DNA of 64,000 nt from Pigmentiphaga sp. H8 (lineage in GTDB: Bacteria > Pseudomonadota > Gammaproteobacteria > Burkholderiales > Burkholderiaceae_B). Location of the stretch: positions 1,364,001 to 1,428,000 of the forward strand of contig NZ_CP033966.1 in assembly GCF_003854895.1 (NCBI RefSeq), in the 5' to 3' direction. The notes below the pieces were generated by a model that worked only from the letters and a program-made list of their open reading frames with translations, did not search any database and had not been told where the DNA came from. Shown here piece by piece: positions 61,925 through 64,000 of this stretch. Position 1 is the first letter of the stretch, and each line of letters opens with the position of its first letter. Made by a program: the position numbers and the translations under genes.

Positions 61925-62749
61925 ATGACCCGCACCCACGCTTTCGATGCCTGGCTCGACCGCTGGGGCCTGGTGCCCGACGGCGATCCGTTCACCACGC
62001 ATTCGAGCCTCTTGCTGCCCGTGCGGCGCAACGGCAAGGCCGCCATGCTGAAGATCTCCATCGAATCCGAAGAGCGATGGGGCGCGGGCCTGATGGTGTG
62101 GTGGGAAGGCGTGAGCGCGGCGCGCGTGCTGGAGCACGAGGGCGACGCGATCCTGCTGGAGCGCGCCCTGGGGGCGCGGTCGCTGGCCGGCATGGTCCGG
62201 GCGGGGCAGGACGACGAAGCCAGCCGCATCATCTGCCGGACCGTCGCCGGGCTGCATGCCCCGCGCGGCAAGCCCGCGCCGGCGCTGGTGCCGCTGGCCG
62301 AGCGGTTCCAGGCGCTTGAACTGATGGCGGCCCGCCTGGGCGGCATCCTGGCCAGGTCGGCCGGCGCGGCGCGCGCGCTGCTGGCCGAGCCCCGAGACGT
62401 CGTGCCGCTGCACGGGGACATCCACCACGGCAACATCCTCGACTTCGGCGAGCGGGGCTGGCTGGCCATCGATCCGAAACGGCTGGAGGGCGAGCGGGGC
62501 TTCGACTACGCCAACCTGTTCTGCAATCCGGACCATGTCATCGCCCTGGCCCCGGGGCGCCTGGCGCGGCAGGCCGACGTCGTCGCCCGGGCGGCGGGGC
62601 TGGAGCGCCGGCGCCTGCTGCAATGGATCCTGGCCTGGGCCGGCCTGTCCGCCACCTGGCTTATCGAGGACGGCCAGGACGAGTGGGTGGCGCCGACCTT
62701 GCGCGTCGCGGAGCTGGCGTTGGCCGAACTCGGTCCGGACCGGCGCTAA
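61925..62749 (+). CDS. APH(6)/hydroxyurea-type phosphotransferase
   Basis: The 274-residue kinase-like protein belongs to the aminoglycoside/hydroxyurea phosphotransferase family. It has the catalytic loop LHGDIHHGNILDF and the metal-binding WLAIDPKRLEGERGFDYANLFCNPD. Members phosphorylate streptomycin or hydroxyurea, but chromosomal copies are common and often have other substrates, so resistance cannot be assumed. The stop overlaps that of the convergent MFS gene. Confidence 0.87.
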   Translation: MTRTHAFDAWLDRWGLVPDGDPFTTHSSLLLPVRRNGKAAMLKISIESEERWGAGLMVWWEGVSAARVLEHEGDAILLERALGARSLAGMVRAGQDDEASRIICRTVAGLHAPRGKPAPALVPLAERFQALELMAARLGGILARSAGAARALLAEPRDVVPLHGDIHHGNILDFGERGWLAIDPKRLEGERGFDYANLFCNPDHVIALAPGRLARQADVVARAAGLERRRLLQWILAWAGLSATWLIEDGQDEWVAPTLRVAELALAELGPDRR

Positions 62750-63975
62750 CCGGCGGCGGAGCCGGCCGTCCGGGCCGTTGCCGCCGCCGGCGTCGCGCGC
62801 AGGGTGGCGGCCCAGAACAGCAAGGCGAGCGCGCCGATGCCCGCGCCCATCAGACAGACGCCGTTCCAGCCCGCGCGGGCATAGACCAGGGTCGAGATAG
62901 ACGAGCCGGCCGCGCTGCCGATGGAATAGAACACCATGTAGGCGGCGGTCAGGCGATTCTGCGCTTCCGGCCGCACGCGATAGATCATGCCCTGGTTGGT
63001 GACGTGCGCCGCCTGCAGGCCGAAGTCGATCACCAGCACGCCCAGGACCAGCCAAAGGATGGAATGCGGCAGCAGGGAGATCGGCAGCCAGGCGGCCAGC
63101 ATCAGCGCGAGCGCGATGCCGGTCGTGCGTTGGCCGTGCCCGCGATCGGCCCAGCGGCCGGCGCGCGCGGCGCCCAGCGCACCGGCGGCGCCGGCCAGCC
63201 CGAACAGGCCGACCTCGGTATGGGACAGCGAAAAGGGCGGCGCGGCGAGCGGCAGCACCATGGGCGCGAGCAGCGTCGTGATGTCGGCGAAGATCAGCAT
63301 CGCGATGACGGCGCGGATACGCAAGACCGGTTCTTCCAGAAACAGCGTGAACACCGACGCGATCAGGCGCGGATAGGAGATCCGGGGGCCGGTGCGCCGC
63401 TGGCGGGGCAGGGCCTGGTAGAGCAGTCCGGCGATCACTAGCGTCAGCGCGGCCGATACCAGGTAGACCGTCCGCCATCCCGACAGGTCGGTCAGGAGGC
63501 CGGCGGCGGTCCGCGCCAACAGGATGCCCAGCACGATGCCGCTGGTGACCACGCCCACGACCTGGCCTCGCTCGGATGGCCGGGCGAGCGTGGCCGCGTA
63601 GGCGACCAGCGCCTGCGTGACCACCGCGAGCAGGCCCACCGCCGCCATGGAGGCGAGCAGCATGGCCGCCGTCGACGAAAACCCCACGCAGGCCAGGGCC
63701 AGCACGGAAAGCAGCGACTGCCCGACGATGAGCTTGCGGCGATCGAGCAGGTCGCCCAGCGGCACCAGCAGGACCAGGCCCAGACCGTAGCCGAGCTGGG
63801 TCGCGCCCACGATGAGGCCGGCCACCGCGTGCGACAGGCCGAGGTCGTCCGCCATGACGTCCAGCAAGGGGTGGGCGAAATAGGCGTTGGCGACGGCCAG
63901 CCCGCTCGCGACCGCGAAGAGCAGCGTGACCGGACGCGTGAGCGGCGATGGCGCCGCGCTTGCTGTAGAACCCAT
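62746..63975 (-). CDS. MFS transporter
   Basis: The 409-residue membrane protein has twelve predicted transmembrane segments and the MFS A-motif-like GLVLLVPLGDLLDRRKLIVG between helices 2 and 3, in the class of sugar or drug exporters (YdhP/AraJ-like). Its start at 63975 is near the window end; upstream sequence is not shown. No substrate can be assigned. It converges on the kinase gene. Confidence 0.88.
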   Translation of the reverse strand: MGSTASAAPSPLTRPVTLLFAVASGLAVANAYFAHPLLDVMADDLGLSHAVAGLIVGATQLGYGLGLVLLVPLGDLLDRRKLIVGQSLLSVLALACVGFSSTAAMLLASMAAVGLLAVVTQALVAYAATLARPSERGQVVGVVTSGIVLGILLARTAAGLLTDLSGWRTVYLVSAALTLVIAGLLYQALPRQRRTGPRISYPRLIASVFTLFLEEPVLRIRAVIAMLIFADITTLLAPMVLPLAAPPFSLSHTEVGLFGLAGAAGALGAARAGRWADRGHGQRTTGIALALMLAAWLPISLLPHSILWLVLGVLVIDFGLQAAHVTNQGMIYRVRPEAQNRLTAAYMVFYSIGSAAGSSISTLVYARAGWNGVCLMGAGIGALALLFWAATLRATPAAATARTAGSAAG

Positions 63976-64000
63976 GGCTAAGACTCCGATTGTTGGTTGC

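Noticed and set aside
61925..62749. Calling the APH(6)-like gene an antibiotic resistance gene
   Set aside because: The kinase motifs are real, but the gene looks chromosomal with native composition and no mobile context, so resistance is unsupported.
1..64000. CRISPR array, prophage, rRNA operon or insertion sequence
   Set aside because: No regularly spaced direct repeats, phage structural genes, rRNA sequence or transposase was found anywhere in the window.

Overview
The window is GC-rich (roughly two thirds G+C by eye) and densely coded. It looks like the chromosome of a betaproteobacterium of the Alcaligenaceae, close to Bordetella or Achromobacter. The reasons are four separate Bug-type (tripartite tricarboxylate) solute-binding protein genes, each beside a small catabolic cluster with its own regulator, the order yajC-secD-secF next to tgt-queA, a split pntA1-pntA2-pntB transhydrogenase, and the general gene style. 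Genus is inferred from gene content; no alignment was possible.

Layout. 0-3.5 kb: an FMN reductase, then an overlapping exonuclease/ATP-dependent DNA ligase pair. 3.6-9.4 kb: a catabolic block (Bug protein, Asp/Glu-racemase-like enzyme, IclR regulator, acyl-CoA ligase, enoyl-CoA hydratase, alpha/beta hydrolase). 9.4-12.3 kb: pntA1-pntA2-pntB. 12.5-17.1 kb: a FadR-type regulator with a DapA-like enzyme, then a Bug/TetR/Rieske-oxygenase unit whose two intergenic regions carry the same inverted repeat. 17.2-20.6 kb: Nudix hydrolase, mnmA, a GntR regulator and a divergent fumarylacetoacetase-fold hydrolase. 20.7-21.7 kb: a RelE/Xre toxin-antitoxin pair and a gene fragment. 21.7-28.5 kb: FMN-dependent glutamate-synthase-like protein, GST, purB, cytochrome c', a DUF3300 protein with a glycine-rich tail, and a membrane cytochrome b. 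28.5-32.9 kb: amidase, PrpF-like isomerase, Bug protein, LysR. 33.0-38.7 kb: the housekeeping run secF, secD, yajC, tgt, queA, all on the minus strand.

38.7-46.2 kb is a substantial catabolic operon under a divergent LysR: RidA, alpha/beta hydrolase, amidohydrolase, two-subunit Rieske ring-hydroxylating dioxygenase, Bug protein and a fumarylacetoacetase-fold hydrolase. It has no electron-transfer partner and no recognisable ring-cleavage enzyme.

46.2-50.4 kb is the most unusual part. Just downstream of tRNA-Leu(CAA), with visibly lower GC, lies a two-gene unit: a MazG-like nucleotide pyrophosphohydrolase overlapping a 729-residue protein that fuses a GIY-YIG nuclease domain, a DUF2075 (SF1-like) helicase/ATPase and a LexA/S24-type self-cleaving protease with an apparent Ala-Gly cleavage site. 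It is followed, convergently, by a Phd/VapC toxin-antitoxin pair and by a lipoprotein gene broken at a seven-C tract and cut off at its 3' end. I read this as an acquired mobile-element-defence or stress island; function is inferred from domains only.

50.6-64 kb returns to ordinary chromosome: a tannase-like lipoprotein, a secreted staphylococcal-nuclease-like protein, GNAT, MarR + Bcr/CflA efflux (with a long inverted repeat over the marR start codon), TetR + phytoene-desaturase-like oxidoreductase, a PLP-homeostasis operon (YggS-PdxY-glutamine amidotransferase), a redoxin, a MocR-type regulator divergent from an APH(6)-type kinase, and an MFS transporter. Four convergent gene pairs share their stop codons on a four-base overlap.
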